This document shows positions 1 through 10,370 of a stretch of 64,000 bases of DNA, piece by piece; the first letter of the stretch is position 1, and the number at the start of each line of letters is the position of its first letter. The position numbers and the translations under genes are program-made. Source of the stretch: Chromera velia (lineage: Eukaryota > Sar > Chromeraceae); assembly GCA_018398765.1 (NCBI GenBank), contig JAHBMJ010005759.1:1-64000 (forward strand), in the 5' to 3' direction. Under the pieces are notes generated by a model. That model worked only from the letters and a program-made list of their open reading frames with translations. It did not search any database and was not told where the DNA came from.

Positions 1-217
1 ATTTTTTATTTAAATCAGCATGCGTGACGGATCGGTACTTACAAAAGTTTTTTTGGGACCTTCATATTTGAGGTTGAAAGTCACATTGATCAAATATTTG
101 ATCGTATTTGATAGGTCTTTAAACACTAGGTCCTCCCTGACTGGATATTTGATTTGAGCTTAAGCCCTACCTCAAATTAAATCAAATCAAATCAAATCAA
201 ATCAAACATGGTCACTA
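1..217 (-). mobile_element. hAT-like DNA transposon end (copy A, cut by window edge)
   Basis: This is the reverse complement of the left end of the elements at 47,135 and 56,153. It shares the terminal TAGTGACCATG, a run of the pentamer TTTGA (AAATC on this strand), and the subterminal palindrome CAAATATTTG. The element end is at 217 and the body continues beyond the window start, so its length and any coding capacity cannot be seen. Assignment to the hAT group rests on the better-preserved copies, which encode a BED-like finger and show an 8-bp target duplication. Confidence 0.8.
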
Positions 218-600
218 CCTTCTCCCTCCTCGCCGTGCATGATGGATGATACAGTATGACTTAGTATGGGCCACTGTACTATGGCTACGGCCGCTACGCT
301 GCATAGCAGTTAGTAGCAGTATATTCGGGACTTCATTTAGGGAGGGGGGGGGACGGGTTGAATTGAAGTGGATAAGCCGGTAATAGCCGGTGACCAGGCC
401 GGTGAGCCAACCTTTTAGGCTAACTTGAATTATTATTTTATTTCAATCTTTCTACGTATCTCTATGATACTCTATGAAAGGGTTGATGTGTTTATGATAT
501 ATACAGTTTATCTAATGATAATGCTTAGCCTGCAGCTCAGGTATGCTCAGGTGAAACTTTAACTCGTTCTGATTTGACTGTTTTTATCCCAGGTTTTATA
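218..600. other. Stretch without recognisable gene
   Basis: No coding region, RNA gene or repeat family is recognised between the hAT-like end and the first LINE. It contains a short G run near 340-352 and AT-rich sequence from 430. Confidence 0.5.
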
Positions 601-2760
601 TGATGTTAAACAAATTTTGCTTAAATAAAAATATTTTACTTTACAACAGGGAGATGTTGCAGGGCCGCTTCTTTTTTGTCTTGGCCGAAAACCTGCTTTA
701 GAAAAGGTGTAAAAGAGGCTGCATGAGAAGTACGGGAGGGCGGGATGCTTTATAGGTACATACATGGATGATCTCTCTCTCATTTTCCCATATTTTCCCC
801 TCTAGCTCTGCTGATTGTCTGACCCCTGCCTGGTCTAATTGGGAGAATATGGTTTGACGCTCAATCCGGGCAAGGATAAGAGCCTAGGCTTGGATTCAAT
901 ATATACATATATATATATCTTTAGGGTTCCCGGCCCTAATATAATAATATAAACATAATATAATATGATATAACATCTACATAAATTCACCCCGTGTTTG
1001 TCTTTTTTTCCCTCTTAATTTATTTGAATAGAGCAACTTGTCTCTGAAGCTTTATAAAAAACCGTCTCAAAAAATAATAACCAAAGAGATGCGTCATCAT
1101 CAGATTTTGCAGGACCGATCGTAGGATGGATCTTTATTCTCTGACTCATCTCTGGCCTTCAACCCAATCTTCATCCTCTCATATTACATGAAGTTTATAT
1201 TATATTACATTACATTATATTATATTAGCGTTCTGTCTGAAATATAATATATATTAAATCCAAGCCTAGATAAGAGCGCAGCCTTCTCTCCCAGTTGGAG
1301 AGGGAAATCAGAAAGAGAGATCCTACAACAGCGCTCCCTAGGACTAAAGGTATCAACGCAAGGCTACAAGTTGATGGGGGCAGGAGGGGGTGAAGACTCG
1401 TTCGTGAACAGCCTGTTCGAAAAGAAGCTAGCAGAAACAACAAAGCTGGGGAAACGAGTGGAGGGGTACGGAGTTCTCTAGGGATGTAGCCTGCTGTTTC
1501 GCTACTGCATTTTCCCTAAACTCATCTACTTGGCGTGGGTGATGGGGAACTGATTCGATACAGACGTACTATAGGAAAGAGCAGACAAGGAGTTAGGGGA
1601 GTCTTTCGCCCGCAGCATACACCTCAGCCCAGAAGAATGGACCTTAAAGCAGAGCCAGACGCATCTCCTGTTGTGTCAGAGGGGACTGGAGATCCCTTTT
1701 TTCCATTTTATTGCGCCAGCAGCCTTAGCAGGCTGCACGGCACACACCCTTACAGCAATAAGGAGCCGATTGACAGATTCTCTGAACAGAGTAACTGTTT
1801 TGGAACACCAATAAAAACAGACTTTTCATGTTTGTTTTGGGTAAAGAGAGTAGAGCAAGCTTACACTGATTGTAGGGGGGGGACCGAACGGGAACTTGGA
1901 AAGATTCCTCGAGTTTTGGAACTAAGTCTTCAGTGGGGGGAAAAAATGGAAGATTGGTTATTGTGGGAGAGACGGGGGGTGCAACACCTCATGATGGAAG
2001 CGTTGCACCTAGTTCAGAGGGAAAAGCTCTTAGCCGCCTTGCCAGCCAAAGACAAGGCCCGTCTGCAATCCTGCGCAGGCACCGGTGCCTCCGCTTAGCT
2101 GACAGCCATACGGTCTTCAGGTTAGACTCGTATTTCTCCAACCCTTTTCACCACAGCCATCCGACGTCTCCGCTTCGGCTTGTCCATTCTAGAGATCAGA
2201 AGAAACCCTATCTGACAGTGTGTGTGTGGAACCTCGCTGGATGTGGAAGGACAACATGCACAGACCTGTGGGACAGGAGGGGGGGTCTGGTGGCGGTATA
2301 AGCAAATGAAAGACGCCTTTTGCTCCCTCTTTCAAGGCCTCCGTCACTGCTATGTGACAAGAGAGCCTACGTTCGGGTAGCTCGGGCTGTCTACCGCAAC
2401 CCGTCTGGTCGAAGAGAGACAGAAACGCCCTGATTTTCTTGTAAGGCTCCCGTCCGGAGATACAGTACTCACCAACGTTGCTGTTACCCATCCATTCTCC
2501 ATCGATGCTAACCGCCTGCGCCGATTTACAAAAACAGCAGGGTCAGTAGCGAGGGGAATGGAGAAAGTGAAGAATGACAGGTACGGGGAGATCTGCCATA
2601 AAATCGGTTTTCGTTTTATGCCGCTTGTTTTTGAAACTTATGGAAAACCAGGGGAAGGAGTAGTAAGGTTTTTGAAGGAAGTGGCAAAGTTGGGAGCAGA
2701 GACGGTGAGGGGTGGGGAGGGAGACGAAGCAGTCTAAGCAAGGTTGATAGACCGCTACTA
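600..2760 (+). mobile_element. LINE relic with restriction-like endonuclease (RLE)
   Basis: A 5'-truncated, decayed non-LTR retrotransposon. In order I read an RT palm with the motif QGDVAGPLLF near 650, the catalytic YMDD box at about 762-775, GLTLNPGKDKS near 855-883, the thumb region LKVSTQGYKLMGAGGG near 1,340-1,390, the helical LSPEEW...APAALAG block near 1,625-1,735, and a C-terminal RLE with KRPDFL (2,423-2,440) and VAVTHPF (about 2,475-2,495), followed by the GFRFMPLVFETYG block near 2,605-2,650. RLE-type LINEs (R2, CRE and relatives) nick their target with this PD-(D/E)XK-type domain. The residue expected to be the second acidic catalytic position reads Asn (TNVAVTH). Many stops and frame changes show it is dead. 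A MITE splits the RT. Confidence 0.8.
884..1269. mobile_element. 386-bp MITE with 8-bp target duplication
   Basis: Terminal inverted repeats begin CTAGGCTTGGATT at both ends and agree at 21 of 22 positions. The element is flanked by a perfect 8-bp duplication ATAAGAGC (876-883 and 1,270-1,277). The interior is very AT-rich and has no coding capacity. Eight-base duplications point to hAT-type transposase. Removing the element and one duplication restores the LINE reading frame through GKDKS-AAFSPSW, so it jumped into a LINE that was still intact at this spot. Confidence 0.88.
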
Positions 2761-3430
2761 CAAGCTTTTGTCCTGCACTCTGCAGCGTTTTATCGCAGTA
2801 AACCTTTTGTCCTCCATCCACAGCAGGAAGGGCACAAGGGGCCCCTTCTATCCCAAGGGTTTGCTTCGGCGGGAAGTGGCAGCGTTCTCCGGGTGTTTTG
2901 ACCAGGAGGGCGTAAACTGAATGAATTTCTTTGGCGATACAAGAAGAAAGAAAAAGAGTGAATAAAAAGGCAAACAAATAAAAGTTTTCTAAAAAGGAGA
3001 ATCGTTCGGAAAAGTTTGGGGAACTGTACGTTTTTTAAGGAAGAGTTTTGATAGGGTGTTTTAAGCAAGACTTTTTTAAAGGGATAGAAGACGTGCAGGG
3101 TAGCCTTTTTCAATGAAAGAACTGAAGTGTCATGAAGGTTTTGCCCTGTATCCCCCTCTATCTTTTTTCTCTCTCTTTTGTTTATCTACCCTGTTGTAAA
3201 GCCGCGATTGATAAGCTATATTAAGTAATCGAAGTCACATCTGTTTTTGACGCTTTTGGTTATATTAGAACTAAACAAATCGACAAACTAGACTAGATCC
3301 GCCCCTCATATATGGGGACGCGGCATATATGACAAAACCCTCAATCATTATTTTACTGTACTGTTTGAATATCAAGATTGGTATTGAGATTAATTTATTG
3401 ATGTTTTGGATTATTTTGCGGGCCACTGCT
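2761..3430. other. Stretch without recognisable gene
   Basis: Lies downstream of the RLE-LINE coding part. It may hold the LINE 3' untranslated region and its insertion junction, but I see no clear tail. Open frames on the minus strand (2,543-3,113) have no recognisable domain. Confidence 0.4.
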
Positions 3431-3548
3431 GGGTTCTTTTTAAAAAACTTACCATTTGAGTTTTCTAGAGCTTTCCGTTTTAAACGGCTTGCGATCTACT
3501 TCTAGATTGAAGCCCGCTTACTCTAGACAGAAGCTGCAAAGTCAGACA
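3430..3548 (+). repeat. Left arm of an inverted repeat
   Basis: The reverse complement of this segment aligns with 8,389-8,497 at roughly 80 percent over about 95 bp, with one 11-bp insertion in the right arm. Shared blocks include GCAGCTTCTGTCT, GCGGGCTTCAAT and AACGGAAAGC. The two arms bracket the Ulp1/RT/RLE element. Confidence 0.7.
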
Positions 3549-4001
3549 GACTGATAGAGACTGGCAATTTGACTGCATCAATGCAAATTCATGTAAATTC
3601 ATGTAACAGTTCGATGCACACAGCACGGCGTGCATGCATCAAAGTGTTGTTTGCATGCATCGAAGTGTTACACCTATTTGGGATGTATGTATGCATGCAG
3701 TCAAATGATGCTCCCTCAAATTGGAACGTACGTGTGAATGTTCCGGAATGTTCTTGTAAGAGCCCCTCAAGCAGAGTAGTGTGAAGGGGAAGCTGAGGGA
3801 GGATGCCAGACCCCGTCTCCAAAGGAGATTCTACGCAGAATCCTGTTGATCTTTTACACGAACCAGGCATAGAACGGCATAAAAGAAGAGGATAGACAAC
3901 ATCCAGGCCACCAGCTTAATGAAAACTCTGTAGCCAGTTATGAAGGGACAAGGTGGATCGACGACGATGCTCAAAATTTTCTGTGTGCAACGGTCTTTGA
4001 G

Positions 4002-4570
4002 TTGGCAACAGAGTTTGGCAGAGGTACAAAAAGATACTACTACGTCAGTTCTCTCTACATAAAAGAGCTGAAGTATGACGGAGTCAGAACAGACGAGCGC
4101 AGGAATATTGAGGCAAGTGAGATTGGAAGGGCCCTCCAACCCTTTGATGGCAAGGACTTGTTCTGTTCGATCAACGTCAGCGCGATGCACTGGGTGGCTG
4201 CCACCGTCTCTGACATTATATCTTCAGGATGCCAAGGGCAATGGGGGGAAGGAGCAAAAATAGGAGTGCTGGACCCCAGAGAAAGATGTTCCAGGGGGTA
4301 CAGCCCAGAAGGGACAGTACGTGAGTGGCTGGAGTTAGTGGTAAAAGGGATAGATCTCATAGAGAGAGAGGAAAGGTTCAGATTGATCACATCGGTGACG
4401 CCCGTGCCACAGCAGTCCAACAGCTGGGACTGTAGGCCACACATCATCGGAATTCATTAATTGCAATCGCCCTGGCAGACGGTCGACCGCTCTCAACTGT
4501 TACACCAAGCGAAGCAATCAAAGCACGAAAACAAGTTCTGCTCACCCTCACATATATGAATAAACATCCA
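4002..4570 (+). pseudogene. Ulp1/SENP-like cysteine protease fragment (C48)
   Basis: The longest open stretch (4,002-4,460) carries the C48 signature in order: MHW with the catalytic His at 4,188-4,190, LDP with the Asp at 4,272-4,274, and QQSNSWDC with the oxyanion Gln near 4,410-4,415 and the nucleophile Cys at 4,431-4,433. The residue after Cys, normally Gly, is Arg. The frame then shifts, and the usual C-terminal continuation follows as IAIALADGRPLSTVTPSEA, ending in a Pro-rich linker near 4,770. Host Ulp1 proteases cut SUMO from targets; in mobile elements the role is unknown. Confidence 0.75.
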
Positions 4571-4795
4571 AACTGGACACAGGAGCAAGTGCACTGGAAG
4601 GCTGTGTGGGAGCAACTGACTAGGCAAGTGTTGCCAAACGTGCTACGGCAGCTTAAGCCCCCACCAGGCTTTGCTCCCCCTGCCCCTGTCTGGAGGAGGT
4701 CCTCCCTAGAAGCCTCACACCGACTCCAAAGCATAGGGGTAGCAAACCCCCAGCCGAAGGCAGCCCCCCCTACTCCCACCTAGTCGAAATATAAG

Positions 4796-4882
4796 TGCAA
4801 GTGCACCGGGGCGTGCACAGGTAGGTGTGAGTATATGAAGCGAGGAATCCCCTGCATGTGTAGCTTGTACACCCAGCGTACA
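4796..4882 (+). pseudogene. CXC-type cysteine cluster
   Basis: One frame reads CKCTGACTGRCEYMKRGIPC followed by MC: a CxCx3Cx3Cx8CxC spacing like the CXC zinc-binding motifs of tesmin/TSO1 proteins and of several transposons. It sits between the protease and the RT and probably bound nucleic acid. It is read directly from the sequence; the family link is inference. Confidence 0.5.
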
Positions 4883-5342
4883 TCGGAAGTACACAAATAT
4901 CGGGGGAGGGAAAAGGAAGCTAGGCTGAGCGCCCACGTCCGTTGGTGACAGAGAACTTCCTCTCTTCCCGTCCTTTTCCTACACTGCCTCCCAGCCCGTC
5001 CCATCATCCTTCAATGCAAAGATGAAAAAGGTTTACAGAGGCAAGATGGTGGAGAGGAGCGGAATTGAGCCAGGGGATTTATGGGCGTGTCAACTCTGTG
5101 GGTGTATTGAGTATAGAGGGGCTCTGTACTACATACCCTTCGGTCTCAGGAGAGGGGGTCACCAGAGGTGGAGAGGGGAAAAATTTATGCAGATGAATAT
5201 GAGCTCCCTTCAGATGCATTGATGGTGTTCCAGGCAGTCATTTTAGAGAGAGAAGAGGGAGTGAAGTCAGGGTCAGATGTAGCAAGACTGATAGCAAGCA
5301 GAATGGACGCATAGGAACGGTCGACGAGAGATAGACAGTTTA

Positions 5343-6130
5343 GTGAAAGGAAAGATACAAGCATCAGAGGTCAGGAGGAGAAGAGAGAAGCGCTCAAGTA
5401 AGGAAGATGATCCAGAACATGTGATCAGAGTGTTCATGCGACTAATGCAGCTGAGTAGTCAGGTCAGACAGGCAAACAGATGGTTGACAGGAAGGCTGCA
5501 GCGAGGTGTGTACAGCCTAGATGACCCCGACCCCTCAAACCCGAACCGCACAGTAGCCGAAGCACTCAAAGAAAAGCACCCCCCCCCCCCCTGCCGAGGC
5601 TCAAGAGGAAGCCATACTGCCAGAGCCCCCAACAGGTTTGCCCCCAAAACCTACCCATGTTTTTACAGAGAGGGAGGTTGGAGAGACGGCAGCAGAGATG
5701 CAGGGAGCAGGTAGCCTCACCGGGGTGGATGCAGCGGCAGAAAGAGACATGCTTTTAAAGTATCATGGAGAGTCTGACGCGAGCACCGCATTGAGAGAAG
5801 AAGTTGCCATGTTCACAGAGAGGGTTACGAATGAGACCATGGAGTGGAGGGGCATCGCAGGGATTCTCGTCTAACTAGAGGTGGCATTAAGAAAAGAAGA
5901 TGGGGGAGTCAGACCCATAGGAATGAGAGAGGTGTTGATGAGGTTATCAGCAAAGCTCATGACAAAGAGAATGGGGGGAGAAGCAGAAGAGGTGTGTGGG
6001 ATTGATAACCTATCAGCAGGGCAGAGAGTAGGGGTTGAGGCAGGGGCAGCATACCTCCATATATTCTGGGCAGATGCGCAAGACGGAGACGTTATTGTGT
6101 ACAAGGATGCAGTAGAAGCATTTTAGAGGC
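5343..6130 (+). pseudogene. Reverse transcriptase N-terminal part of the Ulp1/RLE element
   Basis: After a charged helical region (5,343-5,550) and a Pro-rich linker with a homopolymeric C run, the RT begins with ERDMLLKYHGESDAS (about 5,740-5,790). It then shows LRKEDGGVRPIGMREV (5,884-5,932), SAGQRVGVEAGAA (6,013-6,050) and YKDAVEAF (6,100-6,124), which correspond to the first RT motifs of RLE-type LINE relatives. The Asp of motif A is preserved in YKDA. The reading switches frame between these blocks and stops several times. Confidence 0.75.
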
Positions 6131-7689
6131 TCAACAGGATGGTAGGTTTATGAAACATTCGAATCCTATGGCCGTAAACAGCGCAGTCTGTTTTCAATAC
6201 ATACAGAGGGGGGGCAGTGGTGATTGTGAGAGAGGAAAGAGCCACCACGGGTGACCGTTTTCTTTTGTGAAGAGGGGACGGTGTAAAGAGACCGTCCCCC
6301 TCTTCATATGCTCATCTATGCTGTTGTAACACTCCCACTGGTTAGAGACCTCCAAGAGCATATGAAGAAGACAGTTACTTAGTGGGGACAGGCAAGGGGG
6401 ATAGTGTGGTCAACCAGTTCGTATATAGATAACTTCTCTGGGAGGGGAGGGGATAGGGGTGGGGGGGTGGGAAAGGGGAGCAAGACAAGGGGTAGGGAAG
6501 AACAAGGGGGGAAGGAAGAAGAGAAGAAAGCAAACGAAGAGGGCAGGGGGAGGGGCAGAGAGGACGGGGGGAGGGGAGAGGGGGGATAAGGGGGAGGAGA
6601 CAAGGATGGAAGGGGGGACAAGGATCAAAAAGGGGGAGTTTTAGGGGAAGCGGCTCTCGTTTGTATATCAAAGGGGGCAGAGGTTGTAGCAGAAAGCTAT
6701 ACGTACATAAAAAAGAAAGGGGAGCCGTTTGGAGTGTTTTTGAGAGATATAGCAAGTCAGTGGCGGTTTTGAAGGGAGGAAAAGAGATGGAAGGAGAAGT
6801 TAGAAAGTATTTTGAGGAGAAAAGAATCGCAGTGCAAGTCATGCACAAGGATAAGAGGCACTTGGAAGTATGGGTAGGCATAGAAGAAGGAGAGAACTTT
6901 CAAGGAGTAATACTATATGAGAGAGAAGTATGACTCAGAGATGTGGGAAAGAACAATGAAAGCGCTCACAGAGGCAGCTGTAAAGGCACCCCATGAAGTG
7001 TACGCGTGCTTTTACCGATCGTTGTCCACAGACTAGTCAGCAGAGTGGACATACTATTTGTTGAGAATCTTTCCAATCACGCATGAAGAAATGGGGGGGG
7101 TAGAGGCAGCCATTGCAGGGGAATTCCTTCTAGCGATGATGGGGAGACCAGTGAGCCCATTCGAAAGAAAAGTTTTAGGCCTTCCAGCCAGAGATGGAAG
7201 AATCGGAATCATTCCCCCCATAGTAGTAAAAGAAGCCGGAGACTCAGCAGCAGCTTCTAAGCAGGCAGTTAGCTGACTGGTTTTTTCCATTATACACCAT
7301 CACAAGTATGAACGGCGTTTCCACAGGGAGTGTGTGGAAAAAGTGACAGAGGGGTTCAAACAGTGAAAAACACAGTGGGCAGAGAGAGTGTGGGGGGAGC
7401 TGACAATGTGGGCAAGCTTGTAACCCTAGTTTGAAACCTGCAGGCACCTAGGCAGGCACGCAGCACAACGTTAAAAGGAAGGAGACATAGGAACGTGGCT
7501 GAACATGATTCTAAGGGAGAACGATAATGCCAACCTTTCCCCTTTGGAATTTCGTGACGCTATGGCTCTGCGTCTCGGAGCTGAGTTGACGGACGTACCT
7601 GAAAGGTGTGATGGCTGTGGGCTAGGGCTGTAGGCAGGTCTGAAGCACCCGACCTAGCACCCGACATGCAGAGGCATGCAAAAGGGGGG

Positions 7690-8320
7690 GGCTAGTATAC
7701 AGAAGGCATGATAAGGCAGTGTTGGCATTGAAAGCGTTGCTAGAAGAGGCAGGGTTTTGGGTCACTCTCGATGCAGTGATCTGAAGAAGGGGAGAGGGGA
7801 AGAAAGGGTTGCCAAGGTTGGAGGGAGAATCCGATCTCAGGGTTCGTTCGCTATTCAACTCTCAGCGTAACGGAATCCTCGACGTTCGGCTGGCTGATTC
7901 TAGTGGCTGATTGCAATTACTGGCAGCAGAGCTACCTTAGGATAGGAGTGGCAGAGATTCTTGCTGTGCACAAAAGGCAGAAGAATGGGTTGTACTGGGG
8001 AGCGTGTGTGGAAGCTCACACAGATTTTACACCGTTTGTGGCCTCTACTGATGGGCCAGGGATACTTGGTCCTGCAGCAATGGCCATATTGAGAGTGGCA
8101 GTCTATGAAATCTCTCAGAAAACAGGAATGTTGGTAACGAGAGTGGGTGGTGCAGTGAAGGCTTGCATGCAAAGAGCAATCCTGTGAGTATCCATCTACT
8201 GCATGCGGGGGGAGCGGCGACCTCGCAGACGGGCAGTGGAGGGGTGTTTCAGTTCAGCAGGATCGATTGCAGCAATGCAGGCCCCTAGAGAGGATGGTGA
8301 CTGGGCTTAGGCCCCTAGGG
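7690..8320 (+). pseudogene. RLE endonuclease C-terminal domain of the Ulp1/RLE element
   Basis: Reads GGLVYRRHDKAVLALKALL, then LRVRSLFNSQRNGILDVRL (about 7,832-7,895), then an open stretch 7,903-8,187 with HKRQKNGLYWGACVEAHTDF and the conserved FTPFVAS and GILGPAA, and finally CMRGERRPRRRAVEG near 8,200-8,245. These are the zinc-finger flank, nuclease core and tail typical of restriction-like-endonuclease retroelements. It is interrupted by stops. Confidence 0.75.
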
Positions 8321-8388
8321 AGGCTTAGCACTAAGTCTTGCATCTAATAAAAATGAGCACAAAGTAAAATATAATCAAAAAAAAATAA

Positions 8389-8497
8389 TCTGACTTTGCA
8401 ATGACTTTGCAGCTTCTGTCTGAAGTGAGCGGGCTTCAATTTGGAAGCAAATCGCGTGCCACTTGAAACGGAAAGCCATATAGCTAGTCAAAGGCCT
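8389..8497 (-). repeat. Right arm of an inverted repeat
   Basis: Partner of 3,430-3,548 in opposite orientation (see there). It lies about 70 bp after the last recognisable codons of the RLE domain, so the arms could be element ends or two copies of an unrelated short repeat. No target duplication was found outside them. Confidence 0.65.
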
Positions 8498-8499
8498 TC

Positions 8500-10370
8500 C
8501 AATGAGCTGTGCTTCATGTTGCAAATGGCAGAAACGGCTTCCTGCGGCTTTCAATTTCGAAACTTTCAAAACCAGATCGATATTCGGTCTTGAAAGTTCA
8601 AACTTCGCGGCCAAAATAAAACAAAATGCCCGTCTACCAGCGGCTTCCCCTTGGCTGCCACTTCTTGATACAATAAGAAGCTTTTGTCTCTTTCTTGTGC
8701 ATTTGTTCTACTCGAAAAGGCGCTGGGTACGAAAAGAAGGACGCTTGAGGAATTTCGTCTGCGAGGATTGAAATGGCATTTCGATCGAACCTTAATAGAC
8801 TGGGCCAGGCGCAGTGGTCGCACTCGTACGGCAACTGTACTTCTACATGGTAGTAGTCGTCGCAGAGAGGGAGAAGGAAGAAGCTAGGGGAAGAAGAGGG
8901 CAACATTCAGTTCCCAGATGTCTCCCCTGAGAATTTTTCCTTTCTCAGCAGCCTTCTCTCTAAACTCCTCAGTTACTCCTGAAAAGAGTATCTTTTTTGT
9001 CCATATTTGAAGTCGCCCGAGAGAGAAATTCTAAGGGACTGCATACGTTGACAGGGCTCGGCAGTAGACGCGTTCATTGGCGGCTTTTGCTGCTTTCGAT
9101 CAAGGAATGGAAAAAACTGGGAAGAGCCTCGGAAGCTAGACTTCGATGGAGACGGGAGGAGTTTGTGGAGAGTTTGAATGAAAGAATCAAGTGCAAACGT
9201 CATTGGCATTTCATTTCATCAGTTAGCAGGTCTGTCTCTAAGACTCATGACAGTTGTTGCGGCGTTATTTGTACCGCTTTACCGAGATTGAAATTTTAGT
9301 TTTGCTTTTCATGTCGACGCATTATTAGCACTCTTGAACTCGCTAAAGCTTTTCATACTTCTCCTTTTCCTTCCACAGTTGATTTATTCGTTGTGGAAGC
9401 ACACTTGCACAACCCTTTCTGTTCCCTTTCTCTTGGGCTTGTAGATTGACAACGATTGACAAATGGACTCAATAACTTTGGTGTCTTCATTCAAGAACAT
9501 CGTCAGTGTATGGACGTATCTATACTGACGACAGATCAACAAGTCAACAACTTTTACACCTGCTTTGCTGCCGTTTGCTGCTAGGCTTTGCGAGATGCTA
9601 TGAGATGCCATACCGATTCAGGAAGAAAATTGCACCCGAACTCTTCTCTTACGACCTGCTTACATCTCGTTGCATATGAGGTCCCCGCCCAAGAACTGGA
9701 TGGAAAAGAGCCTACCCAAGTACTTCAATCGTTTTCTTTGTTCAGTTTTGAAGTCCGATTTACAGTCGCGGAGAAGTAACAAATGTTAGCGAAAAAAGTT
9801 CGCTCCCTAAACTTTCTGTCTCCGTCTGCCGCCGTCCGCTTAAGAAACGTTCGCAAGCTTTCTCTGATTGTTCAAGACTCTCGATTTTGCAGAGGGCTTA
9901 CAAGCAGCTGCTGATCTTTTAGCATTCTCAAGTCTTAGATGGCTCGAAGGGCGAGGACTTGACCTTCGTCTGAAGGTGGAGGAGGTTCAGAGACACCTTA
10001 CAGAGATCGATTTGATAGCAAAGGCTCCCAAAGCCTTGCCGTCATGCACGGATGAAATTGCTGGGGCGCTGATCAGCCTACCACATGCTGGTGTCTTACA
10101 GCGAGTATAAGAACTGTACGCCTCTAGCTTGAAGAAAAACCGATCAGCATTCCACAGGTAGTATGCATCTGTGCTAGTTGCCGCAGATGTAGCAAAGCTG
10201 GTTTCTCTCTTTAATTTCAATGTGCAACTCCAACTCGGTAAAGAAGACGTTAGGGATTCGAGCTGTTCCTTTGCTGTATATCTCTCTGTTTTGGCAGAGG
10301 AGTCCCTGAAAGGACAGCCTAGAAGGAGGCGCCTCAAGATAGGAAGACACCTACTTATTGTATTGTAAAA
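8500..10370. other. Stretch without recognisable gene
   Basis: Several medium open frames exist (8,684-8,887, 8,997-9,299 and 9,868-10,110, all plus strand). The last two open with TTG rather than ATG, and none shows a recognisable domain or a splice-consistent chain. They could be decayed exons. Base composition is more even than in the AT-rich stretch that follows. Confidence 0.4.

Larger units (their letters stand above)
3990..8320 (+). mobile_element. Decayed retroelement: Ulp1-type protease, CXC cluster, RT, RLE
   Basis: A chain of same-strand fragments in a credible order. There is a C48-type cysteine protease (4,002-4,570), a Cys-rich CXC cluster (about 4,796-4,880), an RT fingers/palm part (5,343-6,130), a YIDN box in place of YADD (about 6,420-6,433), an RT C-terminal block WTYYLLRIFPITHEEM...VEAAIAGEF (7,040-7,230), LSPLEFRDAMALR with CDGCG (7,535-7,625), then GGLVYRRHDKA and the RLE core ILDVRLADS (7,690-7,905), ending with AHTDFTPFVAS and CMRGERRP (8,005-8,230). 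This C-terminal arrangement is that of a widespread RLE-bearing non-LTR family. Cysteine proteases are known from a few algal LINEs such as Dualen/RandI. Numerous stops and frame changes mark it as dead. That the protease belongs to the same element is inferred from order, strand and spacing. Confidence 0.7.

Noticed and set aside
3600-3720. TGCATGCA strings as AP2-factor regulatory sites
   Set aside because: The string is frequent throughout the window and is often part of splice acceptors or microsatellites, so no individual site is supported.
3990-4570. Reading the cysteine protease as part of a Polinton-type element
   Set aside because: No polymerase B, integrase, ATPase or capsid-like sequence is visible nearby; the following fragments are RT and RLE, so a retroelement is the better fit.
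8997-10110. Host gene from open frames at 8,997-9,299 and 9,868-10,110
   Set aside because: No ATG start, no recognisable domain and no splice-consistent chain; kept only as an unassigned stretch.
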